Shown here: one piece after another, positions 21,641 to 33,199 of the stretch
How the letters are laid out: every line of letters starts with the position of its first letter
How positions within the stretch are numbered: position 1 is the stretch's first letter
Assembly: GCA_036426205.1 (NCBI GenBank)
Contig: CM071573.1
Coordinates: 75,135,043-75,199,042, forward strand
Reading direction: 5' to 3'
DNA: 64,000 nucleotides
Origin: Ascaphus truei
Taxonomy: Eukaryota; Chordata; Amphibia; Anura; Ascaphidae
Notes under the pieces: generated by a model
The model's input: only the letters and a program-made list of their open reading frames with translations
Told to the model about the DNA's origin: nothing
The model's database searches: none
Translations under genes and position numbers: made by a program

Positions 21641-22115
21641 CAGCGTTTCCCAAATGGTGGGTCGCGACCCGGCACCGGTTCACGGAATCAAAATTGCCGG
21701 GTCGCAGTGAGGCTGGCCGTGCGGTGTCCCTCCCCCCCAGCCCCCCCTCTCCTTGCGGCGGCCCGACGTGAGGTGCGGGACAGTGCTGAAGTGGTGCAGG
21801 CTGCCAACACCATGCTCTCCTGCCCCCAGGATACGCCACCCACCAGTGACATGCTCCACCGCCCACAGGACATGATGCCCTGATGTAGGTAGGAAGTGGT
21901 AGCAGGGTGCACCCGCCGGGGGGGGGGGTGTTGTACTTGTGCCGCCTGTCCTTGCACTCCCTTCCCCCCGGTCCCCTTGATGCGGGAGATGGGCCCGGGG
22001 GCGGGAGATGGCCCAGGGGGCGGGCAGTGGTGGCTGCTCGGTCGCTGGCGGGCTAGGGGAAAATGGAGACTTGCTGACTTAATCAAATGTGATAATGATG
22101 TACAACAATGAATAT
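21641..22115. mobile_element. hAT-like element, 5' end only
   Basis: Starts CAGCGTTTCCCAAATGG, a hAT-type terminus, directly after TGTTATAG. GC-rich interior (21700-22060). No matching right terminus, so it is truncated or overwritten. The minus-strand 159-codon ORF (21688-22167) is GC-driven and has no recognisable domain. Confidence 0.5.
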
Positions 22116-22685
22116 AGATAAAAACAATACAAATATAAAATACTCTTAAAAGCATCCTAGCAATCACTAAAAATATAGTTAATTCTAGGGCATTCTTCTT
22201 TCACAAGTTAAAATTCAATTACATTACAAATTTTATTACATTACAATGTAACTTAAAAAATGCATACTGCTATTATCGGAAAAATTGGTAGAAAATAAAT
22301 TTCCACGTCGAAGTTTTAAAAATGTTAAAAAAACTCATACTATTCAATAAATCTTTAAAATATGTGTAACTATTATGTTAAAAGTTTAGTTGCGATGATA
22401 AGTATAAATGAACCTAAAAATAATGGTGTTTATGCTCAAATTCATATTTTCCACTTTAAAATGAATATGGACCTGAATTTAGTGGTCAATGCAATTCATA
22501 CACAGTAGATGGTAATCCGTGTATCTATAATCAAAAAACAGGGTTATATTGGTTAAGACACAGTTTTTCTGTAACCTGTTCCAATCAACCCCTATATTTT
22601 AGGCTTTGCACCTGATTCCCATGCTGTGCTTAAAAGCTGTGTTGATAGCGAGAATTAGCTTGTAGGGTTTCCATGTAAAAATGGA
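22116..22685. other. AT-rich spacer; no gene seen
   Basis: No long ORF, no paired terminal repeats. Confidence 0.6.
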
Positions 22686-22786
22686 TTTCAGGCAAAAGGT
22701 GACATGGTGTGCTCATTTGCATGTCATTTCCCAGAATCCCTTGCTGCAGTGGAAGCACTGTATGCTAGGTGATAATGGTGAAAGGT
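22686..22786 (+). repeat. Fragment of the ribozyme-bearing repeat
   Basis: TGTGCTCATTTGCATGTCAT and CCTTGCTGCAGTGGAAGCAC match the 49.4-49.9 kb element in opposite orientation. It is cut by the left edge of the Penelope-like palindrome. Confidence 0.75.
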
Positions 22787-23590
22787 CACAAAAATCCAAG
22801 TGGGGTAGAGACCCTCAATTGGACAAGAAACCCAAAATTGCACTCTATGAGAATAAAACACTTAGTGGGAGTGAACAATATATCCCAGGCTAATAGCCAA
22901 AGTGCTATACGACGCAAAACAAAAAAGAATTTATTAAGTACATGAGGGAACAATATCAGGGAGTGTGGGGTATGAATAAGGGTGTGTTTAAAAATACGGT
23001 AGATGGTGACCAGAATAGAGAGTGTTCTCTCTCACTCATCAGGTATAGTTCACATATAGGGGAGGCCACTGCTAAAGCTTATAAGGCATATCCCTGCAGC
23101 GAATACCTGGTAGTGGGCAATGAGGTATAGTGAGCCAAAGTCCTGACAAGGTATATGGTAGAAAATTCTACCAGCAAGAGGGGATACTAAACACAAAATA
23201 ACAATAAAGTGTAAAGGAATGTATCCCTGGTTCATCTGAATCGCTTGAAAACATGTAGCATATGCAAAATGGTGTAACATGTATCAATGGGTAAGTGTAT
23301 CTTAACACTAAAGTAAAACAGAGGATTGGTATTTCAACATATATACATGTATACCCATAATCCCCTGAATAAAGTTGTCTCCCATGCATCAGACTGCATA
23401 CAAAAGTATTTTCAAACTGTGTATATACACATCATGTCAGGCTATGGCATAAGGCAAGAAAAAAGGGTAAGTAGAGATCAATTTCAGATAATACCCGATC
23501 AGCCGAGTTGGTGCTGGTTTACACGATACATCAGAGCTCCTTGCATTGCTGGTCACTGCTACCGACATCAGAAGAGTGACGTCATTAAAA

Positions 23591-23632
23591 CCGACGGGCC
23601 GTTTCGCGTAGGAAGATACGCTTCGTCAGGGC
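23591..23632 (-). ncRNA. Hammerhead ribozyme-like motif in Penelope terminal repeat
   Basis: On the minus strand: CTGACGA (23623-23629), an extra A, stem II GCGTA/TACGC around TCTTCC, GAAA (gtttc complement at 23601-23605), stem III CG/CG around GCC, then the cleavage triplet GTC. Stem I is short (GCC/GGT). A TATATAAGG (about 23668-23676) lies 40 nt upstream. All core bases fit the hammerhead consensus except the extra A. Confidence 0.65.
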
Positions 23633-24989
23633 AGGAGTGGTAGAAAGACCACTTCACTGAATCCTTATATACCCATTTTCTTAATGAGAAGCAGGCATGT
23701 CCCTGATAATTAACTCATTGTGAGCTCCCTATTAAGGGAGTCTCTAATCAACACAATCCTCGCTAGGAGGTAACAGTTCAATTTAGTGTTTTGCTGCACT
23801 AATTAGAGAATTGCAGACAATTCAAGCAAAATAGATATGTGGAAAAAACATTTAACAGCACACCCCAAGATAACACTATCATTAGTATATCTAGTATAAA
23901 TGCTAGATGACCTCAGTATAGGGATATGATGTCACACTTTAGAGTTATCAGTAGTATTGCAAACCATACTAAGATGAAGGCTAAACATGCCTAAGTGTGT
24001 TAATCCTATGTCATGGTGTATGTTTGCTTTGCGGAATCAGAAATAAAAGAACACAAATAATTACCATAATAAAAAGTTTGAAATATATGGAGTACCAGGG
24101 TATCGAATAGGAGGTAGGGGAGTGATAAGACAACGGTGGTAATCGTGTGACTCATTGATGAGTGCCACCCCTCGTAGATGATAAATACTCTTGATGATAC
24201 ACCTATGATTTAGATCCCATGTAAATCATAGGGTCCAGCCACCGAACAATGTAACCATAGTATATAATGTAGGAATGTGCACCCTTACATGGAGCCACCT
24301 CTAAGAGTCAAAATGGTACCGCTAGAGTATAAGACTCCATTATAAAATATATCCCTGGATCCCATGTAAAGGGCAGTGTATAATCAGGTAAAAACGGGCA
24401 TACAGAGATGGAAATTCATAAATGAATGCTGCACGACCTGAGTGTGTGAGTAATACATCAATAGTGCTTATGTCACTGTCATACTGTGACTGGTATTTCC
24501 AACCATACCACAATAAAGGCTAAAAAACCTAAGTGTGGTGTTTCTGTGTCGTGGTGTATGTATGTGTAGCACTTGCACAAATGAAAAAAACACAAAATAA
24601 CACCATACTAAAAGGCTTAGGGACCGGAAATATATAGAGTAATGGGGGATCGAACAAGGGGAAGGCATGGACAACGGGGATCATGATGTGACTAGCTGAT
24701 GAAGGCAGCTCCTAATAGGTGCAATACGCTCCTAAAGGTGGATAGATACTTGGATCCCATATAAATCAACAGGCCTGGCTACCAAACAGGGTCATCGTTT
24801 GTATGTGATGTAGGAATGTATACCCTTACATGGAACCACCTCTAATAGTCAAAATGGTACCACTAGAGTATATGACTCCATTAAAAATATATATATCCCT
24901 GGATCCCATATGAGAGATAGTTCGTACTCAGATGAAAATGAGAGCATAAGTTATTAGGACTGTTGGTATCTAAGTCTTATGATGAATAG

Positions 24990-26173
24990 AGGTGGGGGTT
25001 CATAAGAATGGAGTGTATATGAATCCTCATTGAGGCCATCTGGATACAATGTCTGCAAGGTGTATATCCACCTACATTCCACCTGCATTAAACGTCGGTC
25101 CCAGTCCCCCTTCCTTTGACCCCATCTCACGTGTTCAATACCACAAAAAATCACAGATGTCAAATCGCCATCGTGTGCCTCATTGACATGTTTGGCCACA
25201 TTTGATCTTTAAGATTTCTGATAGACCCTATGTGTTCAAGGACCCGTGTCTTAAGTTGTCTGTGGGTTTTACCCACATATTTTTTCCCACATTTGCATGT
25301 AATCAGGTAAATCACCCCTGTTGTCAGACAATTGATGTAATCTCTAATGTGGTAAGTTTTTGAATTGGGGCCCAAAAAGGACTTGGTTTTGGGCATATAG
25401 GTGCAGGCCTTGCACCTACCGCATGGATAGGAACCGATGGGTTTAGCATCACCTAACCATGTTCTTGGTTGGTCCCCTCTATAGTGACTGTGTACAAGGG
25501 TGTCCTGGAGATTGTGTGCTCTCCTACATGTCATGGTGGGATTCTCTTTGAGTACCTGTTGAAGATCCCTATCCTCCGTTAGTACGTGCCAATGCTTGGA
25601 GAAAATATTCCTGATATTGTTCCATTGGTTATTATATGTGCCAATGTATCTGATGATATGTTTATCAGTGTCTCAATTCGGTCTTTGTCCTGTCACTAGC
25701 AATTGTTCTCTCGGGATTTTTTTAGCCTTATGGTAGGCTTTTTTGATACATCCCTTTCTATACCCCCTTTCCAAAAAACGGGCGGTCATGTCTTCGGCTT
25801 GATGGTTAAATTCCTCAATATTTGAACAGTTCCGCCTTAATCGTTGGAACTGTCCAATAGGGATGCTATTCACCATGTACCTGGGGTGGTGGCTGTCTGC
25901 TACCAACAGACTGTTAGTTGATGTTGCCTTTCGGAAAATTGTAGTTTCTAATGTCCCATCATCCTTCTTGGTTATCGTCAAATCAAGAAAATTAATCCTA
26001 TGTCTGTCTACTTTGTTGGTGAGTTTCAGGTTGTGATGGTTGTAATTCAAAACCCCTATAAATTCAAGCAGGAGTGTCTCTGTTCCACTCCATAACAGAA
26101 TAATATCATCAATATAGCGGGCCCATAGAACTATGTGGCTCGTATATTGATCCAGGGCCTCACCGAAAACCAC
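24990..26173 (-). pseudogene. Penelope RT-GIY-YIG ORF, left copy (interrupted)
   Basis: Frames 25673-26173, 25160-25534 and 24954-25199 together cover the RT C-terminal half with YIDD, the FLDLTITKKDDG region, a CGRCKAC linker (about 25400-25425) and the nuclease: GVIYLIT then KKYVGKT (25265-25318), NEAHDGD, and WIYTLQTLYPDGLNED. RT primes copying on a nicked target, and GIY-YIG cuts it. A TGA at about 25674 (CGA in the other copy) and a frameshift near 25195 break it. The GVIY motif and the 27510-equivalent frame are intact here. Confidence 0.85.
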
Positions 26174-26358
26174 AGTTTCCTCTCACTAGCCTAGATATAG
26201 ATTGGCGTAGGTGGGAGCACATGTGGTTCCCATAGCGGTGCCCTGGATCTGATAATATATTTTTTGGTCGAACAAGAAGAAGTTGTTGGTCAACACAAAG
26301 TACAGTAACCGTAGAGTGAATTCGTTGTGTTGTTCAAAATTTCCTCCCCTGGATTTAA

Positions 26359-28500
26359 AAAATACACCACTAGAAAACTTTGATGTAGCAGACTTTTCTT
26401 GTCTGAGGGCCTTGAATAGCCTCCTTGAAGAAAAAGAAAGAGAACCAGGTAGGGGGCCATTTACTGAACTAAGAAATCAGTCCAAGTTTACTCCACCGGT
26501 GGAGACAAGCACAAATGTGGATGTTTTTTCTAAAATTATCCCAGTATACTGGTCCAAGCAATCTAACCAGTTTAGAACGCATTGCCCTTAAGGATTTACA
26601 GACAGATACATCTATTGTCCTCAAACCCTCAGATAAAGGGGGGAATGTTGTAATCATGGATAGGGAAGCGTACCATCTTGAGTGCATTCGCCTCGTGAGA
26701 GACTCCACATGCTACACGATCTTACCTCATAACCCTACTATGGCCTTCTCTGTAGAACTCAAAAAGATCCTATCAGAAGGACTACTTAACAATGTAATCT
26801 CTAAACAAGAGTTTGATTTCATATTTATCCCCAATCCTCAATTAGCAACATTCTACCACCTTCCAAAATTACATAAAGGCAGAATTCCACCTCCAGGGCG
26901 ACCCATTGTTTCGGGAATCAATAATCTTACATCCCATGCTAGCAAGTACCTTGATGCGATACTACGCCCCTTTGTTAATTCACTTCCCTCCTTCCTTAGG
27001 GACACCAAAGATGTGCTATTAAGATTGGAGGGCATTACAATCGAGCAAGAAACCCTGTTAGTGGGTCTTGACGTTGAGGGACTGTATACCAGTATTCTGC
27101 ATCGATACGGTATACAGTCTGTAGCACATTTTTTTAAATCAAGGGGAGGAAATTTTGAACAACATAACGAATTCACTCTACGGTTACTGTACTTTGTGTT
27201 GACCAACAACTTCTTCTTGTTCGACCAAAAAATATATCATCAGATCCAGGGCACCGCTATGGGAATCACATGTGCTCCCACCTACGCCAATCTATATCTA
27301 GGCTGGTGGGAGGAAACTGTGGTTTTCGGCGAGGCCCTGGATCAATATACGGGCCACATAGTTCTATGGGCCCGCTATATTGATGATATTATTCTGTTAT
27401 GGAGTGGAACAGAGACACTTCTGCGTAAATTTATAGGGGTTTTGAATTACAACCATCACAACCTGAAACTCACCAACAAAGTAGACAGACATAGGATTAA
27501 TTTTCTTGATTGACGATAACCAAGAAGGATGATGGGACATTAGAAACTACAATTTTCCGAAAGGCAACATCAACTAACAGTCTGTTGGTAGCAGACAGCC
27601 ACCACCCCAGGTACATGGTGAATAGCATCCTTATTGGACAGTTCCAACGATTATGGCGGAACTGTTCAAATATTGAGGAATTTAACCATCAAGCCCAAGA
27701 CATGACTGCCCGTTTTTTGGAAAGGGGGTATAGAAAGGGATGTATCAAAAAAGCCTACCATAAGGCTAAAAAAATCCCGAGAGAACAATTGCTAGTGACA
27801 GGACAAAGACCGAATCGAGACACTGATAAAAATATCATCAGATACATTGGCACATATAATAACCAATGGAACAATATCAGGAATATTTTCTCCAATCATT
27901 GGCACGTACTAACGGAGGATAGGGATCTTAAACAGGTACTCAAAGAGAATCCCACCATGACATGTAGGAGAGCACACAATCTCCAGGACACCCTTGTACA
28001 CAGTCATTATAGAGGGGACCAACCAAGAACATGGTTAGGTGATGCTAAACCCATCGGATCCCATCCATGCGGTAGGTGCAAGGCCTGCACCTATATGCCC
28101 AAAATCAAGTCCTTTATGGGCCCCAATTCAAAAACTTACCACATTAGAGATTACATCAATTGTCTGACAACAGGGGTGATTTAGCTGATTACATGCAAAT
28201 GTGGGAAAATATATGTGGGTAAAACCCACAGACAACTTAAGACGCGGGTCCTTGAACACATAGGGTCTATCAGAAATCTTAAAGATCTACCAGTGGCCAC
28301 ACATATCAATGAGGCACACGATGGCGATTTGACGTCTGTGATTTTTTGTGGTATTGAACACATGAGATAGGGTCAAAGGAAGGGGGACTGGGACCGACAT
28401 TTAATGCAGGTGGAGTGTAGGTGGATATACACCTAGCAGACATTGTATCCAGATGGCCTCAATGAAGGGTTCATATACACTCCATTCTTATAAACCCCCA
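26359..28500 (+). pseudogene. Penelope RT-GIY-YIG ORF, right copy (broken)
   Basis: The N-terminal part lies in the frame of 26360-26560; a frameshift near 26550 leads to 26515-27513. Visible RT landmarks are LKPSDKGGNVVIMD, FYHLPKLHK, GRPIVSG, VGLDVEGLYTSI (the first catalytic aspartate region), QIQGTAMG and YIDD at 27376-27387. A one-base loss at about 27505-27512 (FLD then stop) shifts the frame to 27510-28184. A TAG replaces the second Tyr of the GVIY motif (28182-28184). Two further stops lie in the nuclease. Its lesions differ from those of the left copy. Confidence 0.88.
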
Positions 28501-28600
28501 CCTCTGTACATCATAAGACTTAGATACCAACAGTCCTAATAACTTATGCTCTCATTTTCATCTGAGTACGAACTACCTCTCATATGGGATCCAGGGATAT

Positions 28601-29045
28601 ATACATAGTTACATAGTAGATGAGGTTGAAAAAAGACTTCCGTCCATCAAGTTCAACCTATGCTAAATTTAGACAACAGATACTTTATCCTATATCTATA
28701 CTTATTGATCCAGAGGAAGGCAAACAAAAAACCCCATTAAGGGGAAAAATTAATTCCTTCCTGACTCCAAGAATTGGCAATCGGATTAATCCCTGGATCA
28801 ACATCCTTCCCATGTATACTTATTTGGTATATCCCTGTATACCTTTCCCAACTAAAAAGATGTCCAACCTTTTTTTGAACAAATCTATTGTATCTGCCAT
28901 CACAGTCTCCATGGGTAATGAATTCCACATTTTAACTGCCCTTACTGTAAAGAACCCTTTCCTTTGTTGCTGGTGAAATTTCCTTTCCTCCAACCTTAAG
29001 GGATGGCCCCGAGTCCTTTGTACTGCCCGTGGGATGAATAAAATA
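28601..29045 (+). mobile_element. Widespread amphibian-type repeat inserted in the right arm
   Basis: Starts ACATAGTTACATAGTAGATG and includes CATCAAGTTCAACCTATG and AATGAATTCCACATTTTAAC. The left arm is uninterrupted at the matching position (24885-24905), with TATATAT at both junctions here. I recognise the style as a common amphibian interspersed repeat but cannot name its class. Confidence 0.75.
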
Positions 29046-30316
29046 TATATTTTTTAATGGAGTCATATACTCTACTGGTACCATTTTGACTATTAGAGGT
29101 GGTTCCATGTAAGGGTATACATTCCTACATCACATACAAACGATGACCCTGTTTGGTAGCCAGGCCTGTTGATTTATATGGGATCCAAGTATCTATCCAC
29201 CTTTAGGAGCGTATAGCACCTATTAGGAGCTGCCTTCATCAGTCACATCCTAGTCACATCATGATCCCCGTTTTCCATGCCTTCCTCTTGTTCGATCCCC
29301 CATTACTCTATATATCTCCGTCCCTAAGCCTTTTAGTATGGTGTTATTTTTTTTCATTTGTGCAAGTGCTACACATACATACACCACGACACAGAAACAC
29401 CACACTTAGGTTTTTTAGCCTTTATTGTGGTATGGTTGGAAATACCAGTGACAATATGACAGTGACATAAGCACTATTGATGTATTACTCACACACTCAG
29501 GTCATGCAGCATTTATTTATGAATTTCCATCTGTGTATGCCCGTTTTTACCTGATTATACACTGCCCTTTACATGGGATCCGGGGATATATTTTATAACG
29601 GAGTCTTATACTCTAGCGGTACCATTTTGACTCTTAGAGGTGGCTCCATGTAAGGGTGCACATTCCTACATTACATACTATGGTTACATTGTTCGGTGGC
29701 TGGACCCTATAATTTACATGAGATTTAAATCATCATAAGTCTATCATCAAGAGCATTTATCATCTATGAGGGGTGACTCTCATCAATGAGTCACACGATT
29801 ACCACCGTTGTCTTATCACTCCCCTACCTCCTATTCGATACCCTGGTACTCCATATATTTCAAACTTTTTAGTATGGTAATTATTTGTGTTCTTTTATTT
29901 CTGATTCCGCCAAACAAACATACACCATGACATAGGATTAACACACTTACGCATATTTAGCCTTCATCTTAGTATGGTTTGCAATACTACTGATAACTCT
30001 AAAGTGTGACATCATATCCCTATACTGAGGTCATCTAGCATTTATACTAGATATACTAATGATAGTGTTATCTTGGGGTGTGCTGTTAAATGTTTTTTCC
30101 ACATATCTATTTTGCTTGAATTGTCAGCTATCTGCAATTCTCTAATTAGTGCAGCAAAACACTAAATTGAACTGTTACCTCCTAGTGAGGATTGTGTTGA
30201 TTAGAGACTCCCTTAATAGGGAGCTCACAAGATGTTAATTATCAGGTACTTGCCTGCTTCTCATTAAGAAAATGGGTATTTAAGGATTCAGTGAAGTGGT
30301 CTTTCTACCACTCCTG

Positions 30317-30356
30317 CTTTGACGAAGCGTATCTTCCTACGCGAAACGGCCCGTCG
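30317..30356 (+). ncRNA. Hammerhead-like motif, right Penelope copy
   Basis: Mirror of the motif at 23591-23632. Here the first core base is mutated (TTGACGA instead of CTGACGA), so this copy is probably inactive. Stem II GCGTA/TACGC and GAAACGGCCCGTC are intact. TATTTAAGG lies at 30278-30286. Confidence 0.6.
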
Positions 30357-31216
30357 GTTTTAATGACGTCACTCTTCTGACGTCGGTAGCAGTGACCAGC
30401 AATGCAAGGAGCTCTGGTGTATCGTGTAAACCAGCACCAACTCGGCCTATCGGGTAGTATCTGAAATTGATCTCTACTTACCCCTTTTTTCTTACCTTAT
30501 GCCATAGCCTGACATGATGTGTAAATACACAGTTTGAAATTACTTTTGTATGCAGTCTGATGCATGGGAAACAACTTTATTCAGGGGATTATGGGTATAC
30601 ATGTATATATATGTTGAAATACCAATCCTCTGTTTTACTTTAGTGTTCAGATACACTTACCCACTGATACATGTTACACCATTTTGCATATGCTACATGT
30701 TTTCAAGTGATTCAGATGAATCAGGGATACATTCCTTTACACTTTAAGTGTTATTTTGTGTTTAGTATCCCCTCTTGCTGGTAGAATTTTCTACCATATA
30801 CCTTGTCAGGACTTTGGCTCACTATACCTCATTGCCCACTACCAGGTATTCGCTGCAGGGATATGCCTTATAAGCTTTAGCAGTGGCCTCCCCTATATGT
30901 GAACTATACCTGCTGAGTGAGAGAGAACACTCTCCATTCTGGTCACCATCTACCGTATTTTTAAACACACCCTTATTCATACCCCACACTCCCTGATATT
31001 GTTCCCTCAAGTACTTAATAAATTATTTTTTGTTTTGCGTCGTATAGCACTTTGGCTATAAGCCTGGGATATATTGTTCACTCCCACTAAGTGTTTTATT
31101 CTCATAGAGTGCAATTTTGGGTTTCTTGTCCAATTGGGGGTCTCTACCCCACTTGGATTTTTGTGTTTTTTATTTATGATTGTACCAATGTTATTTATAT
31201 GAATATGTGTTGTACT

Positions 31217-31616
31217 GCACCGACACACTTTATTCGAGCAAATACCCAGTATGTACCTGGCAGATACCTGGAATGCGCCGCTCCTCACCTCTGACAAGCC
31301 CCGTTGCGTTTGCCTTCCCAGCCTGGGTTCATGCCTGGCTGATGGGCGGCTGATCTGTTAAATGATAATGATTAGGATTTAATAGGCTGCAATGCTTCGC
31401 GTGTCTACCAGATGGCATAAATTCATGAATTGTAATGCAGTGTATATATATATATATACTGTGCAGTATTGCAGCCAGCGGGAATAAAATGCTTCAATCC
31501 CTGCCTGGAAAATACCTCAATGCACTCGGGCAGAAAACAGTCACAAACCTCAATACACCCGGGTATACCCGAATTCGTGGGACTAGCCGAGCTCGAATAA
31601 AGTGTGTCGCCAGTGT
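31217..31616. mobile_element. MITE with GGCGACACACTTTATTCGAG ends
   Basis: Left CCGACACACTTTATTCGAGC (31219-31238); right GCTCGAATAAAGTGTGTCGCC (31588-31608), near-perfect inverted repeats. The interior has a TA tract and two GCAATGC-containing halves. No ORF. Confidence 0.75.
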
Positions 31617-31789
31617 ATTATGCTAAAATAATTTATTATTATTATAGTTACTATTTTCATTGTTATTCGATACCTGTTTTTATAATGTTAGGTGTTTGTA
31701 AGTTTGTAATTGTCTATATGTTTGTGCAAGTCTTAGTTTGTATTGTCAGAAACTGAATTTTAAACTTTATTGGAGTTAAGATATGTCTG

Positions 31790-32575
31790 TCCAATTAGTG
31801 TCGAGTGAGGTGTATATAACAGGACTTCACCTCACTAAATCAACCCCTGAGGAAGTGACGTCAGTCACGAAACGCGTAGGGTCAAAGGTCACGGCGCCTT
31901 GGAGAGAACTGGTTGTGTGTAGCGTGTCTGATCCCCGCAGCAGGATACAGCATCATCGCATCATCGCGAGAGAGGCTGTGTTGGACGAGTGCAGCTGTGT
32001 GCATTTTCCCTTCCCCTGTATCCATCTTGAGGAGCTTCTTGAAGTTGGAGGGAATCGGGACACACACTTCACATCGGAGAGCCCACGGAGGACCCTCTCT
32101 GCATTTGGCAGCCATAGGGTTTTGGGGTTTAACCCCTTGATGACCCGCTGCAGCAGGCTCCTTTGTTTTAATAAATAGTTATTTTTATTTTCAGCTTTAG
32201 TGTTAAGTGTTATGTTTTTTGTGGTTTGTTTTTTGTTGTTTGTTTGTTTTTAACTAATACAAGTTACACTATGATTTTCTTTTTTTTTTTTGTCCCCATG
32301 CTACGGACCCCTTGACTGGAGATCTTCTCTTGATTGGACTATTTGGATCCTTCCCCCCCTTTTGGACTTCATTTTGGGACTTATTGGACATTTTCTATAC
32401 GGGCGCTGGTTTGTATCTGTTCCTTGTTGTATTTCTGGTGCTGTTCCACTAGTGTTCCTGGCTGCCCTTCTAACATTTATATTTTATTTCATTATTCTAT
32501 TTACTATTTCATTCTGTATTATATCCCCATTTTCAAGGGATTTTAGTGCCTAAAAGCACTTTCTTTTGTGCTTTC
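31790..32575 (+). mobile_element. Penelope-type terminal repeat with TATA and hammerhead-like motif
   Basis: TGTATATAAC at 31811-31820 is followed 27 nt later by ACCC-CTGAGGA-A-GTGAC-GTCA-GTCAC-GAAA-CGCGTA-GGGT (31843-31882). Stem I (ACCC/GGGT), stem II and the self-complementary ACGCGT of stem III are all present. It then runs into T-rich 3' sequence (32210-32300). No RT nearby. The ORFs of 70-131 codons here are spurious. Confidence 0.6.
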
Positions 32576-32579
32576 TTTC

Positions 32580-32980
32580 AAAATCAGACAATAGGAAAGG
32601 AAATCCCTGCCCCGAAGAGCTTACAATCTAAGAGGTATGATGGGAGACACAGAGACAGCAGGCGAGGGAATAAGTGCTGTATGGCAGTGCTTGGTCACAA
32701 TGGGTGATAGGAGTGGCTGAGTGTGGGACAGTAACCATGGGTGCAGGCTGTTGGGATGCTTAACTTGTGGCGTGAGTTTTAAGGTTAGTTAGTATTAAAT
32801 CAGAAGGTTAACACCATTTACAGGGGAACAGATGCCAGGCTGCATGGGTGATATCAGGTGTGTGTCTTGGTTAAGGCTTAGGGTATATCCCCAGCAGCAG
32901 GAAGGAGTAGATAGAGGGTGTGAATAGAGGATTGTGTGGTTGTTTTTTTATTGAGGATAACGAAGTTGTTGGGAGAGAGG
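32580..32980 (+). repeat. Dispersed repeat, 3' portion
   Basis: TCCCTGCCCCGAAGAGCTTA, CAATCTAAGAGG, and TGGGAGACACAGAGACAGCAG. The head of what looks like the same family is at 50560-50722 (GCGCCATTAATGTACATAGCG ... AAGAGGAGTCC). A small piece with the GCGCCATTAATGTAC core is also at 41965-42025. Confidence 0.6.
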
Positions 32981-33150
32981 TGTATAAATAATGGTGCAGT
33001 GAGGAGTGGGTAAATTGGAGAGAACAGAGGAGGTTCACAAAGTAGTGAGGAAACAGTAAGCAAAAAAAGCAAATGGGAGGGCATGGTGAGATGCAGGAGG
33101 AGAGACAGTCCAGGTATTGGAGGATAGGAAGAGTACAAAGAATCATAGCA
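32981..33150. other. Spacer; no gene seen
   Basis: AG-rich sequence on the plus strand. The minus-strand ORFs (32871-33146, Leu/Ser/Pro-rich) have no domain and are not supported. Confidence 0.5.
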
Positions 33151-33199
33151 TTTAGAAAATCAATTTCTCACAACTGCAGAGTTGTTGTGCAGAGTCCGG

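Larger units (their letters stand above)
22787..26358 (-). mobile_element. Penelope-like element, inverted left copy
   Basis: This 3.57-kb arm is the reverse complement of 27136-31165, minus the 28601-29045 insertion. It encodes, on the minus strand, the second half of the RT (YIDD at 26105-26116), a Cys-rich linker, and the GIY-YIG nuclease, followed by a long terminal region. It is 5'-truncated in the RT exactly where the plus-strand copy begins, at an ATTTAAAAAA tract. Penelope-like elements are known for such partial inverted tandem copies. Confidence 0.9.
26359..31165 (+). mobile_element. Penelope-like element, plus-strand copy
   Basis: 4.8 kb on the plus strand: RT from about 26359, GIY-YIG near 28170-28450, then a roughly 2.7-kb terminal region carrying a TATA-like sequence and a hammerhead-like motif. 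It extends 776 bp further 5' than the left copy. The terminal region after the nuclease ends at 31165, opposite 22787. Confidence 0.9.
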
